Assembly: GCA_964390565.1 (NCBI GenBank)
Contig: CAYMII010000001.1
Location: 62,001-126,000, forward strand
Source of the DNA: UBA8529 sp964390565
GTDB lineage: Bacteria; Bacteroidota; Bacteroidia; Bacteroidales; Tenuifilaceae
Reading direction: 5' to 3'
DNA length: 64,000 bases
Position numbers and translations under genes: made by a program. Shown here piece after piece: positions 41,615-50,557 of this stretch. The stretch's first letter is position 1; each line of letters starts with the position of its first letter. Under the pieces are notes generated by a model that worked only from the letters and a program-made list of their open reading frames with translations, did no database searches and had not been told where the DNA came from.

Positions 41615-42928
41615 ATGACCCACTCAAACATACTTTCGCGTTTTAATATTACCTCGTTGAACGACATGCAGAATGAGATGCTTTCAGCAATTAATAAGCC
41701 AAATGATGTCGTTTTAATTTCTCCAACAGGCTCAGGAAAAACCATAGGTTTTTTATTGCCTATTCTGCAGTTAATGGAGGTCGATAAGGCTGGAGTTCAG
41801 GCTTTAATAATTGTGCCAACACGTGAGTTGGCCATTCAAATTGAGCAAGTATTTAAGCAGATGGGAACAGCCCACAAAGTCAATTGCTGTTATGGCGGCC
41901 ATGCAGTTTATATCGAGGAGAATAACCTAAAACATCCACCAGCCGTTTTGGTTGGAACTCCAGGACGACTAGCACACCATTTACGTCGTAAAAACTTGGT
42001 ACTAGATGATTCTTCAATACTTATTTTAGATGAGTTTGATAAATCCTTAGAATTTGGGTTTAAAGATGAGATGGAATTTATCATCCAGCAATGCAATAAT
42101 ATTAAAAAACGGATTCTAACATCAGCAACTGCATTAGATGAAATACCTGATTTTGTTGGCATTAACGATTGTGTTGAGTTGAACTATACGGCTGGTCAGA
42201 TTGAGTCAAAATCAACCCTATCCATTAAGTCGGTTAGGGTTAAGGGCGATGATAAATTGGAGGCTTTGATGCTTTTGTTGGGTCATATTAAATCGCAAGC
42301 TACGCTTGTTTTTTGCAATCATCGTGATGCTGTAAATAGAATTTCGGAACAATTGACTCAAAACAAAGTTGATCATGGTTTTTACCATGGAGCCATGGAG
42401 CAAATTGATAGGGAGCGAACGCTGATTAAATTTAGGAATGGAAGTATAAATATATTAATCACTACCGATTTAGCCGCTCGCGGCTTGGATATCCCTGAAA
42501 TAGAAACGGTAATTCATTACCAATTACCCGCTACCGAGGATGTGATGATTCATCGAAACGGTCGTACCGCTCGTATGAATGCCGATGGAACGGTCTATTT
42601 CTTATTAGATGTAGATGATTATTTACCTCCTTTTGTTGAGGGAACTCCCGAAGAGGAAGAGCTTCCAAAGAAATTGACTTTACCTAAACCATGCGAATGG
42701 AAAACCTTGTATATAGGAGCAGGGAAAAAGGATAAGATCAACAAAATGGATCTCGTTGGGATGCTTATGCAAAAAGGGCAATTACAAAAGGATGAGCTTG
42801 GAAAGATTGAGGTACTTGACCATACTGCTTATGTGGCAATTAGAAGAAGCAAGATTTATAAGACGCTTCAGCTGGTTAAGGATGAAAAAATAAAGAACAA
42901 AAAAATCAAAATGGATATATCTAACTAA
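41615..42928 (+). CDS. DEAD-box helicase, DbpA-like, with DEFD motif II
   Basis: A 437-residue RNA helicase. Motif I is SPTGSGKT, Ia is VPTRELAIQ, III is SAT, V is TDLAARGLD and VI is HRNGRTAR. Motif II reads DEFD (residues 139-142) instead of DEAD; the DE pair for ATP hydrolysis is kept. The C-terminus (about 355-430, LYIGAGKKDKINKMDLVGML then HTAYVAIRRSK) matches the DbpA RNA-binding domain, which in E. coli directs the enzyme to 23S rRNA helix 92. Ribosome assembly is the probable role. It is divergent from the RhlE-like gene. Confidence 0.9.
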   Translation: MTHSNILSRFNITSLNDMQNEMLSAINKPNDVVLISPTGSGKTIGFLLPILQLMEVDKAGVQALIIVPTRELAIQIEQVFKQMGTAHKVNCCYGGHAVYIEENNLKHPPAVLVGTPGRLAHHLRRKNLVLDDSSILILDEFDKSLEFGFKDEMEFIIQQCNNIKKRILTSATALDEIPDFVGINDCVELNYTAGQIESKSTLSIKSVRVKGDDKLEALMLLLGHIKSQATLVFCNHRDAVNRISEQLTQNKVDHGFYHGAMEQIDRERTLIKFRNGSINILITTDLAARGLDIPEIETVIHYQLPATEDVMIHRNGRTARMNADGTVYFLLDVDDYLPPFVEGTPEEEELPKKLTLPKPCEWKTLYIGAGKKDKINKMDLVGMLMQKGQLQKDELGKIEVLDHTAYVAIRRSKIYKTLQLVKDEKIKNKKIKMDISN

Positions 42929-43081
42929 TAAATTGAATAGCAATATTTTAAATACTATAAAATTATATAGTTCTAATGATAGGGTAAACTGAATTTTAGG
43001 TATCTATAATAATTGATCAGCTATAAGAGATAGTGGCATTTTTATCAATCAGAATATAAAAACTTATACATAAAATTAATT

Positions 43082-44356
43082 ATGAAAAATCCTATTAAAA
43101 TGATGAGGGCAATTACTTTAGCCCTATTTGTATTTATTGCAAGTAATGTTGTAGCACAATCCAACTTTATCTACGGAAAACAATTTGGCTCCGAGAAGGA
43201 TGCTGTAGCCTATAATCCTGTTACTGATAAAGAGGGGAATGTTTATATCGCAGGAGATACTCAAGGACCTCTTGCTGGGCAGTTTTTTGGCAAAATCGAT
43301 GGGTATGTATCTAAATATGATAGTACTGGAAATACAATTTGGACAAAGCAATTTGGAACCAGCGAAGACGATAGAATTAACTGGTTAACATTAGATCAAG
43401 CAGGGAATATTTATGTAACTGGCTATACAATGGGGCTGGTTAATGAGAAGATTTTTGGTAAGGAAGACATCATCGTTGCTAAGTTTGATGCGAATGGAAA
43501 TGTTGAATGGCAAAAGCAATTTGGCAGCGATAGCACAGATATTGGAAATACAATTTATGTAGATAAAAAAGGAGACGTTTATGTCGTTGGTGCTACCAAA
43601 GGAAACGTTGATAAAGTGTCATTTGGGGGAGTGGATGCTGTAATCTTGAAACTTGATAGTAAAGGCAATACTATCTGGAAAAAACAAGTTGGAACTGCTA
43701 AAGGCGATGAAATTCAAGGAATAACTGGCGATAGCGAGTTTAATATTTACGTTTGTGGGTATACACAAGGAGATTTAGGCGGGAAAAATTTGGGCCGTAT
43801 TGATGCATTTATCGCTAAGTATACGGATAATGGCGAACAGATAAAACTATTCCAATTTGGAACAGCAGGTTTTGATATGGCAAGCCATATAGCGCTCGAT
43901 AAAGATCAAAATATATATATCGGTGGTAGTACTGGCGGGGAACTTGGTGGTAAAGCTCAAGGTGAAGGCGATAGTTACTTATCAAAACTAAGCAAGAACT
44001 TTGAAATCATCTGGACAAAGCAGTTTGGAACTGAGAAATGGGATGGAGTAAATGGTATTGCCCTAAATGAGCAAATATCAGGAAATATTGTTGTAAGCGG
44101 TTGTCAGCATTGGCCTGCTTGCCAATCGTTCATTCGAATGTATTCGAAAGATGGTAACTTGATTTGGGCTAATAATTATGTTGCAAGTACTAAAAACGGT
44201 GGAACTTGTGGCAAGGGTGTTTGTATCGATAATAAAGGGAATATTTATCATTCTGGAAATACAGGAGGCAATCTATTTAAAAGCATTGATAAGGCAGAAG
44301 GTCACGATATATTCCTTATAAAACTTAATATGGATAAGAGCCAGATGAACAAATAA
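43082..44356 (+). CDS. Secreted SBBP-repeat beta-propeller protein
   Basis: A 424-residue exported protein: a signal peptide (to about SNVVAQS), then about seven repeats of 50-55 residues built on the pattern KQFGS...GNVYIAG-T.G...GK.D..V.KYD..GN.IW, as found in SBBP/beta-propeller repeats. No enzyme motif is seen and there is no type IX sorting domain, so it probably remains periplasmic or is attached by other means. Two cysteine-containing segments (CQHWPACQSF and GGTCGKGVC) occur in the last two repeats and may form disulfides. It stands alone, followed by a strong terminator. Confidence 0.82.
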   Translation: MKNPIKMMRAITLALFVFIASNVVAQSNFIYGKQFGSEKDAVAYNPVTDKEGNVYIAGDTQGPLAGQFFGKIDGYVSKYDSTGNTIWTKQFGTSEDDRINWLTLDQAGNIYVTGYTMGLVNEKIFGKEDIIVAKFDANGNVEWQKQFGSDSTDIGNTIYVDKKGDVYVVGATKGNVDKVSFGGVDAVILKLDSKGNTIWKKQVGTAKGDEIQGITGDSEFNIYVCGYTQGDLGGKNLGRIDAFIAKYTDNGEQIKLFQFGTAGFDMASHIALDKDQNIYIGGSTGGELGGKAQGEGDSYLSKLSKNFEIIWTKQFGTEKWDGVNGIALNEQISGNIVVSGCQHWPACQSFIRMYSKDGNLIWANNYVASTKNGGTCGKGVCIDNKGNIYHSGNTGGNLFKSIDKAEGHDIFLIKLNMDKSQMNK

Positions 44357-44375
44357 AGGGAAGAAAATCAAAAAT

Positions 44376-44413
44376 AAAAAAGGGAAAGATCAGAAATGAT
44401 CTTTCCCTTTTTT
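44376..44413. terminator. Bidirectional terminator with GAAA tetraloop
   Basis: A perfect 17-bp stem (44376-44392 with 44397-44413, core GGGAAAGATCA/TGATCTTTCCC) closed by GAAA, between two convergent genes. Confidence 0.9.
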
Positions 44414-44424
44414 ATGAATAATAA

Positions 44425-45903
44425 TTACTTTGAATACTGTCCAATTACATCAACAATACTTCTTTGGCAAACTTTACAGAATATCTGATGTCTTGTGTAC
44501 ATGATACAGTCTAACTGCGAGCGATACATCCCTTTTGCATTGTAGTTTGCACCTTCAAATGCTCCAACTTTATCCTTATACTGTTCGGTAGCAAAAAACT
44601 CATTCTCTTTATTCATTTGGCGAGTAAACAAGTCTTCCATGATGTTTTCAGGAACATGAGCTGCTCTTAGGCTATCGCGCTCTTTTTGAATGCTATACCC
44701 ATGTGCATCAAATTCTGCTTTATTCCAAGGTGTAGGAATTGGGGTTCCTTCTTCAACTAAATCTTTCCATTTAAGGTTGTTCTTATCGAAAAGGGCAGTA
44801 ACGTTGGTTTCCCATGGCTCAACAGTAATCTTAGGAATTTCATATGATACTGCTGAAGTATAATATTCATCAGCAAGTGCAGCCATATGATGCCCCATCT
44901 CGTGAACCATAATATAATCGGCAAACTTATTATCGGCAGATACTGTTGTATAAAGGTTGTAAATTCCGCCGCCACCGTAGGTTCTTTCGTTAACAAGAAT
45001 TACCATAAACTCGTAAGGAACTGCAGATGCAACATCTCTAACAGTCTTATTATCGTAGGTTAAAGCGTAACGTTCAGAGTCGAATGCGCTATAGCTAACC
45101 GATAGTTTTGAATGCTTGAAATCCCCATGATGTGGTTTGTTTACACCCGATTGCTCCGAAGGGCTTTCAACGGCACGAATATTAATATTTTTGTTCTGCG
45201 ATTTAAAAGGTTCTGCATCCATAAGAGCATCTGCTAAACGTTTAGCATCGTTACGGAATTTATCCATTTCTTTAGCTGAGTAACCATCACCTAGAATTAC
45301 AATATCTAACTTTTCTTGTGCAGGACCGTTTACTAAAATCTCATCAACTTTTTCGCTATGAATAATATCCGAAGGGTTTACCTGACGATACGAAGGATCA
45401 AGGTCGGTTGTCCAAATGGTTTGGAATTTATTCTGAGCATCCCTCTTTTTCATCACAATTGTGATAGGTTTTTTAGGCCAAGGGAAACGAAGCGATTCGT
45501 GGAACGTTCCCCATCTTTCACTTGCTTCGGGAATTGTTTGCCATTCGCCAAAAACGCTAGCAAAACCTCTTGAGTAGAGTAGAACTTTCGATTCTTTGTC
45601 GACTATTTCAAAGAAATAGAGACCAAGTTCAAGTTTGTCGATTAATATCTTTTTACTTCCACCCCATGCTCCATCTGATAAAACCTTATCGAGAGCAAAT
45701 TTTTCTTCAGTTGCATTACCGGTATGAAAGTAATCGTAACGCATCGTTTTTTCAACAAAGTAGGTGTCGAAATCAACATCACCCTTGTTGATTGCTGAAA
45801 TAGAGGAATCTTTCTTTTCTTCTGGTTTTGAAACCTGCTCTTTATTAGGTTTGCAGGCAATGAGTGATATTGCAACAAGTGCAACGGGTATATATTTTTT
45901 CAT
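44425..45903 (-). CDS. M64-family (IgA peptidase-like) zinc metallopeptidase lipoprotein
   Basis: A 492-residue lipoprotein (MKKYIPVALVAISLIAC, Cys at residue 17). The frame opens earlier at a TTG (45936), but the ATG at 45903 begins the signal peptide. The C-terminal half is a peptidase M64 domain: LDIVILGDGYSAKEMDKF opens it, and the zinc site is VHEMGHHMAALADEYY, with Glu as catalytic base and Asp-Glu further on. The N-terminal 200 residues form a beta-sandwich-like domain typical of the family. The M64 prototype cleaves IgA, but most environmental members have unknown substrates. It lies on the periplasmic or outer surface. Confidence 0.9.
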   Translation of the reverse strand: MKKYIPVALVAISLIACKPNKEQVSKPEEKKDSSISAINKGDVDFDTYFVEKTMRYDYFHTGNATEEKFALDKVLSDGAWGGSKKILIDKLELGLYFFEIVDKESKVLLYSRGFASVFGEWQTIPEASERWGTFHESLRFPWPKKPITIVMKKRDAQNKFQTIWTTDLDPSYRQVNPSDIIHSEKVDEILVNGPAQEKLDIVILGDGYSAKEMDKFRNDAKRLADALMDAEPFKSQNKNINIRAVESPSEQSGVNKPHHGDFKHSKLSVSYSAFDSERYALTYDNKTVRDVASAVPYEFMVILVNERTYGGGGIYNLYTTVSADNKFADYIMVHEMGHHMAALADEYYTSAVSYEIPKITVEPWETNVTALFDKNNLKWKDLVEEGTPIPTPWNKAEFDAHGYSIQKERDSLRAAHVPENIMEDLFTRQMNKENEFFATEQYKDKVGAFEGANYNAKGMYRSQLDCIMYTRHQIFCKVCQRSIVDVIGQYSK

Positions 45904-45970
45904 AAAAAAAGAATTAGGTTTATTTTTAGAGTCCAAAAATAAATCTAATTGTCGAATAATATGGCAAGTT

Positions 45971-46645
45971 TTAGAACTTACCGAACTTAAATGTTATGCT
46001 GGTTGAAAACCCATTAAATGCATTTTTTGGAACATTACCAAGGTTTAAATTTGGCGCATAACGGTATTTTATGCCAACAGATGCTTTCATAAATCTAAAT
46101 ACATTTGCTTCAAGGTCGATTCCTGGTTCAAAAATCAACAAGTAGTTTCTATCAAAGACTTTTCGTCTAAGTTTATCTGAACCCACGGTAACATATCGTC
46201 TATCAGTCAATAAGTATAGCCCGCCACCCCCAATTAAAATTGGAAAGGATAGATGTATTTTTTTGCTTGGTCTTAAAATTGGTTCAATAAGTATACCGAT
46301 ATAACCTCCAGCAATAATACCAGATTTATCTTCAAATGTATCTTCTGAATTGTCGTAAGATGTATCTACCTTCTCACAAAGCGGCATATTCAAAATACCT
46401 TTTATACCTAGTCCAATCAAAAGTTTATGATCGAATATTATCCCTCCGTTTATGGAGCCATTAATAATGCTATTCCCATCAAATTTCGAGGATTCTATAC
46501 CAATGCCAATACTATAACCTGATAGTTTTTTTGAATCAAATAGTGTTTGGATTTCAATGCTATCTCTTTTTTGAGAGAATGATAATTTAGTTGTTGCTGC
46601 AAATATTATAATTAGCAGTAACGTAAAACCAACAGTTTTTTTCAA
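45971..46645 (-). CDS. Outer-membrane beta-barrel protein with TTG start
   Basis: A 224-residue exported protein. The signal peptide MKKTVGFTLLLIIIFAATTKLSFSQ is followed by alternating hydrophobic strands (INGSINGGIIFDHKLLIGLG, GGYIGILIEPIL, FRFMKASVGIKYRYAP) and an aromatic C-terminus (STSITFKFGKF), as in small outer-membrane barrels. The only start that keeps the whole signal peptide is TTG at 46645; no in-frame ATG occurs nearby upstream. A 14-bp perfect palindrome (ATCTTAATTAAGAT, 46673-46686) lies 27 bp upstream. The function is unknown. Gene order is convergent with nothing close; the M64 gene follows on the same strand. Confidence 0.75.
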   Translation of the reverse strand: MKKTVGFTLLLIIIFAATTKLSFSQKRDSIEIQTLFDSKKLSGYSIGIGIESSKFDGNSIINGSINGGIIFDHKLLIGLGIKGILNMPLCEKVDTSYDNSEDTFEDKSGIIAGGYIGILIEPILRPSKKIHLSFPILIGGGGLYLLTDRRYVTVGSDKLRRKVFDRNYLLIFEPGIDLEANVFRFMKASVGIKYRYAPNLNLGNVPKNAFNGFSTSITFKFGKF

Positions 46646-46773
46646 GGTTAATAAGGATAATTAACAGTTATAATCTTAATTAAGATATTAACTTAATAAA
46701 GTTATATACTATTGCAGTCTAATGCAAATAACTATCCTAATTATAAAAATGCTAAACAATAAATAGCAATATT

Positions 46774-47244
46774 CTATACAGGCCTATTGATATATTTCGA
46801 AAAATCGAGAGGCTTTGGTGTGTACTCACTTTCAAGTAATGGCGAGCTAATTAGAAAGTCTGCAGTGGAACGATTTGTTGCAGTTGGTATATTGTAAACC
46901 GATGCTAACCTTAGCAATGCTTTCACATCAACATCATGTGGCTGTGCTTGCATTGGATCCCAAAAGAAGATGAGTATATCAATATCGCCTTCGGCGATTT
47001 TTGCGCCCAGTTGCTGGTCGCCTCCAAGTGGCCCCGATTTTAATTTTAATATTTGTAGATGATCGTGCAAATCTTCTCCAAATTTGCGAGTTAGCGCTTC
47101 TTCAACTAATCGTCCGGTAGTTCCAGTACACATTAGTTTATGCTTAATAAGCTTTTCCCAGTTCCATTCAACCCATTCAATCATATCGCTCTTGCGATTA
47201 TCGTGTGCAACAAGAGCAATGGTTTTAATTTTCGATTTCTTCAT
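46774..47244 (-). CDS. mgsA: Methylglyoxal synthase
   Basis: A 156-residue enzyme converting dihydroxyacetone phosphate to methylglyoxal and phosphate. Conserved elements are VAHDNRKSDMIEW near the N-terminus, the phosphate-binding TGTTGRL, catalytic Asp76 in SGPLGGDQQLG, and PHDVDVKALLR with His103 and Asp106, equivalent to His98 and Asp101 of the E. coli enzyme. Length is normal. It is a single gene; no glyoxalase I/II pair is adjacent. Confidence 0.95.
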   Translation of the reverse strand: MKKSKIKTIALVAHDNRKSDMIEWVEWNWEKLIKHKLMCTGTTGRLVEEALTRKFGEDLHDHLQILKLKSGPLGGDQQLGAKIAEGDIDILIFFWDPMQAQPHDVDVKALLRLASVYNIPTATNRSTADFLISSPLLESEYTPKPLDFSKYINRPV

Positions 47245-47429
47245 TATAAAACATTATTTGCCGTCAAATATAACGTTTATAGCGACTTTAAATATTACCT
47301 TAATGTTAAGTATTTCTAAATTTATTCAAACTATCAACTTTTAATAAGTTTAAACTTAGCTTATCAATAATAGTCAAATTGCTAAATTGATACGTAAATT
47401 GTAGTCATTAAAACCTAACCCTAATTATC

Positions 47430-49100
47430 ATGAAAGCATCTAAATCACTATTAATAAGTTTGATATTATTGCTGATTGTGTCAATTGGCGTAAATTTTTA
47501 TTTTTTTAAATCAAATGATGATATTCCTACTCAAATCGCTAACACTGAAAAACTTTTAGGATTAGAGTTCACCCCATCGCAACGCGATTCGATGATTGAT
47601 GGCTTGATGAGCTATAAGGAGAGTTATAAGAAGATTCATGAATTTAAACTCGAAAATGCCGATATCCCTTCGCTAAACTTTACTCCATTTCCCGAGGATT
47701 ACCCTTTTAATCACGAGCAAAGTAAAATAGATTGGAATATATCAAAAGATGTTGTAATGCCTGATAATATTGAAAAACTTTGCTTCTATTCTGTAGCAGA
47801 ACTCTCGGAACTTATCAAAGCAAAGAAGGTTACTTCTTTAGCTTTGACAAAAATGTATATCGAGCGTCTTAAGAAATACGATCCTGAATTGCATTGTGTT
47901 ATCACTTTACTCGAGGAGAGCGCATTGAAGCAGGCGCAACTTGTTGATGATGAGATTGCAAAAGGAATTTATCGTGGCCCACTTCATGGAGTTCCTTATG
48001 GTGTAAAAGATTTGCTTGCATTAAAAGGTTACCCTTTCACCTATGGTTCAAAAATCTATAAAGATCAAATTCCTGATTATACATCGCCAGTTATTCAAAA
48101 ACTCGATAAGGCAGGGGCGGTGCTAGTTGCAAAATTATCGCTTGGCGAATTTGCTATGGATGATGCTTGGTATGGTGGTATTACCCGCAATCCTTGGAAT
48201 ACAGCAAACGGATCGAGTGGTTCATCTGCCGGTTCTGCATCAGCTACATCAGCAGGGTTGGTTGGTTTTTCAATTGGATCTGAAACATGGGGATCAATTG
48301 TTTCCCCATCAACGGTTTGTGGTGTAACAGGGCTTCGCCCTTCGTTTGGTAGGGTTAGCCGATCAGGTGCAATGTCGCTTTGCTGGACAATGGATAAGAT
48401 TGGTCCTATTTGCCGTACAGCTGAGGATTGCGCTTTGGTATTTGATGTCATTCGAGGAACCGATGGTTTTGATAAAACCTTGGTTGATATGCCATTTAAC
48501 TATAATTCAAAGAAAGAATTAAAGGATTTAAGAATAGGATACGTTGAGGATTATTTTAAGGCTAAATACGATTTTAAGGAGAATGATAGTATCACTCTTG
48601 AAGCGCTAAGAAAGATGGGGGCGAAGTTAATCCCCATTAAACTTCCTGAGCAAATACCAACTATGGCAATGAGCATTATCGTAGAGGCTGAGTCTGCTGC
48701 TTTCTTTAGCGATGTTACCCTCTTGAAAATGGATACAATGCTTGTTCGTCAGGAGAAGATGTCTTGGGCAAATATATTCCGTCAAGCCCGGTTTATTCCT
48801 GCTGTGGAGTATATTCAGGCAAATAGAATTCGAACCAAACTTATTGAGGAGTTTATTAAGGTTTTCAAGGATGTTGATATTATTGTTAGCCCTACTTGGG
48901 GAGGCAACCAGTGTTTAATGACTAACCTAACCGGTCATCCTGCTTTGCTTATTCCTAACGGATTTGATAAGAATGGTTTGCCAACAAGTATAACTTTCAT
49001 CGCCGATTGGTTTAACGAGGCCGATTTACTAGTTGTTGGCTCAAAATATCAGAAAGAGGCTGGGTTCTTTAAAAAGCATCCCGATAAGTTTTTGCCATAA
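47430..49100 (+). CDS. Exported amidase-signature hydrolase
   Basis: A 556-residue amidase-signature protein with an N-terminal membrane anchor or signal (residues about 5-26). The Ser-Ser-Lys triad elements are visible: Lys193 in YGVKDLLALKG, then the Gly/Ser-rich loop NGSSGSSAGSASATSAG and FSIGSETWGSIVSPS. This differs from the GatA consensus (GSSGGSA) and the enzyme is anchored outside the cytoplasm, so it is not the tRNA amidotransferase; it more likely hydrolyses external amides. The 90 residues between anchor and catalytic domain are extra compared with cytosolic amidases. A dispersed repeat follows the stop. Confidence 0.88.
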   Translation: MKASKSLLISLILLLIVSIGVNFYFFKSNDDIPTQIANTEKLLGLEFTPSQRDSMIDGLMSYKESYKKIHEFKLENADIPSLNFTPFPEDYPFNHEQSKIDWNISKDVVMPDNIEKLCFYSVAELSELIKAKKVTSLALTKMYIERLKKYDPELHCVITLLEESALKQAQLVDDEIAKGIYRGPLHGVPYGVKDLLALKGYPFTYGSKIYKDQIPDYTSPVIQKLDKAGAVLVAKLSLGEFAMDDAWYGGITRNPWNTANGSSGSSAGSASATSAGLVGFSIGSETWGSIVSPSTVCGVTGLRPSFGRVSRSGAMSLCWTMDKIGPICRTAEDCALVFDVIRGTDGFDKTLVDMPFNYNSKKELKDLRIGYVEDYFKAKYDFKENDSITLEALRKMGAKLIPIKLPEQIPTMAMSIIVEAESAAFFSDVTLLKMDTMLVRQEKMSWANIFRQARFIPAVEYIQANRIRTKLIEEFIKVFKDVDIIVSPTWGGNQCLMTNLTGHPALLIPNGFDKNGLPTSITFIADWFNEADLLVVGSKYQKEAGFFKKHPDKFLP

Positions 49101-49111
49101 AGTGATTTTTT

Positions 49112-49193
49112 AACCGCTGACCTGCCTGCCGGTAGGCAGGGACGCAGAGAGCGCAGAGTTAATCTCAGCGTCCTTCGTGCCTCTGCGGTAAAT
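49112..49193. repeat. Dispersed palindromic repeat with inserted 20-bp hairpin
   Basis: AACCGCTGA..., GACGCAGAGAGCGCAGAG and, inverted, CTCAGCGTCCTTCGTGCCTCTGCGGT. The block at 49121-49140 (CCTGCCT...AGGCAGG) is a GC-rich near-palindrome placed in the left arm. The composition is far from the AT-rich surroundings. Confidence 0.65.
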
Positions 49194-49241
49194 TTATAAT
49201 GTTGTTTAAACTTCGACTGGACAATACTGTCAAACCTTTTG

Positions 49242-49249
49242 TATTTTTG
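49242..49249 (+). promoter_or_regulatory. -7 element TATTTTTG before the MFS gene
   Basis: A full TAnnTTTG match ending 12 bp before the TTG start codon, so the transcript would have only a few leader bases. Confidence 0.45.
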
Positions 49250-49260
49250 TAAAAAAAACA

Positions 49261-50517
49261 TTGAACCGTTATCTCGATATAGGGTTATATTTTCAGAAGA
49301 TAGGATTTGCCTTTCGTTCCTTAAAAAGCCCAAATTTCAGGCTTTTCTTTTATGGTCAAATAGTCTCACTTCTTGGTACTTTCATTCAAAGCATTGCTCT
49401 TGGGTGGCTGATTTATAAATTGACCGATTCCGCATTTTATCTTGGTATTATTGGATTCTCAGGACAAATTCCTTCTCTTTTTCTTACTCCCATTGCAGGT
49501 GTTTATGCCGATCGATTAAACCGACGTAAAGTGCTTGTTGCCGTTCAAGCGGTATCTATGACTATGGCTTTGCTTATGGCAACACTCTATTTTACCGATT
49601 CAATTCAAGTTTGGCATATCATTGTAATAGCCATTATAAATGGTTTTGCATTGGCATTTGAAACTCCGTTTCGCCATGCTTTTTTACTCGAAATGGTTGG
49701 TGATAGAGAACTTTTACAGAATGCAATAGCATTAAACTCAACGCTTATTAACTCCGCTCGATTCATAGGCCCAATGGTTGGTGGTTTCTTAATTGCCATT
49801 TTCAACGAAGGGGTGTGTTTTTTAATAAATGGGCTAAGCTTCTTAGCGGTTATCGTCGCGCTTCTTTCGATGAAGGTCAAGTCGGTAAATCGAGGTAAGG
49901 AACATAACTCTGTAATTCAGGAGATGATTGAAGGATTTAAATATTCATTTCAATTTAAACCCATTAAATATTTGCTTATTCTAGTTATAACAACTGGTTT
50001 CTTTGGCTTGCCCTACAACGTTTTTTTACCCGTTTTTGCTCGCGATATCTTACATGGCGATTCGCAGATGCTTGGATTCTTAACTGGGACTATGGGTGCA
50101 GGAGCGTTAATGGGTGCTTTTTACCTTGCCTCTCGCAAAGGAGTTTGTGGTTTTCCAAAGCTTATCCTAATATCTGCATTTACTTTTGCTATAGCATTGA
50201 TGGGATTTTCGTTATCAGAAAATGTATTATTATCGCTAATAATGATGTTTTTTACTGGTTTTGGGATGATAATCCAATATGCAGCTACCAATACGCTTGT
50301 ACAAACCATTGTTGATGAGGATAAACGGGGTAGAGTTGTTGCTCTTTACGGCATGTCGTTTATGGGAATAACGCCCCTTGGAAGCCTTTTATTAGGCTCA
50401 ATTTCGCCTTGGGCAGGGGTTCAATACACCCTTTGTGCTTCAGGATTTTTCTGCCTTTTAGCGGCTATTTCATATTCTAGACGAATGCCTGTTGTTAAAA
50501 GAGAGGTTTGTAAATAA
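49261..50517 (+). CDS. Major facilitator superfamily exporter, EntS-like
   Basis: A 418-residue membrane protein with 10 to 12 transmembrane helices of the MFS_3 type: LKSPNFRLFFYGQIVSLLGTFIQ at the N-terminus and DRLNRRKVLVAVQ as the loop 2-3 motif are typical. Related proteins export siderophores or drugs. The start is a TTG at 49261: no in-frame ATG occurs before the conserved first helix. A consensus -7 element just upstream supports a nearly leaderless transcript. The hydrolase gene follows after 40 bp, probably in the same transcript. The cargo is unknown. Confidence 0.87.
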   Translation: MNRYLDIGLYFQKIGFAFRSLKSPNFRLFFYGQIVSLLGTFIQSIALGWLIYKLTDSAFYLGIIGFSGQIPSLFLTPIAGVYADRLNRRKVLVAVQAVSMTMALLMATLYFTDSIQVWHIIVIAIINGFALAFETPFRHAFLLEMVGDRELLQNAIALNSTLINSARFIGPMVGGFLIAIFNEGVCFLINGLSFLAVIVALLSMKVKSVNRGKEHNSVIQEMIEGFKYSFQFKPIKYLLILVITTGFFGLPYNVFLPVFARDILHGDSQMLGFLTGTMGAGALMGAFYLASRKGVCGFPKLILISAFTFAIALMGFSLSENVLLSLIMMFFTGFGMIIQYAATNTLVQTIVDEDKRGRVVALYGMSFMGITPLGSLLLGSISPWAGVQYTLCASGFFCLLAAISYSRRMPVVKREVCK

Positions 50518-50557
50518 TGATTATTTTTGTTAAAATAAGACTAATAAATATTTTATT

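Noticed and set aside
43082..44356. Type IX sorting domain on the SBBP-repeat protein
   Set aside because: The C-terminus (INLM-type end LIKLNMDKSQMNK) has no NPxP-containing or GIYFYQL-like sorting signature.
48095..48451. Minus-strand frame inside the amidase gene
   Set aside because: Shadow of the Gly/Ser-rich triad region; no start signal or motif.
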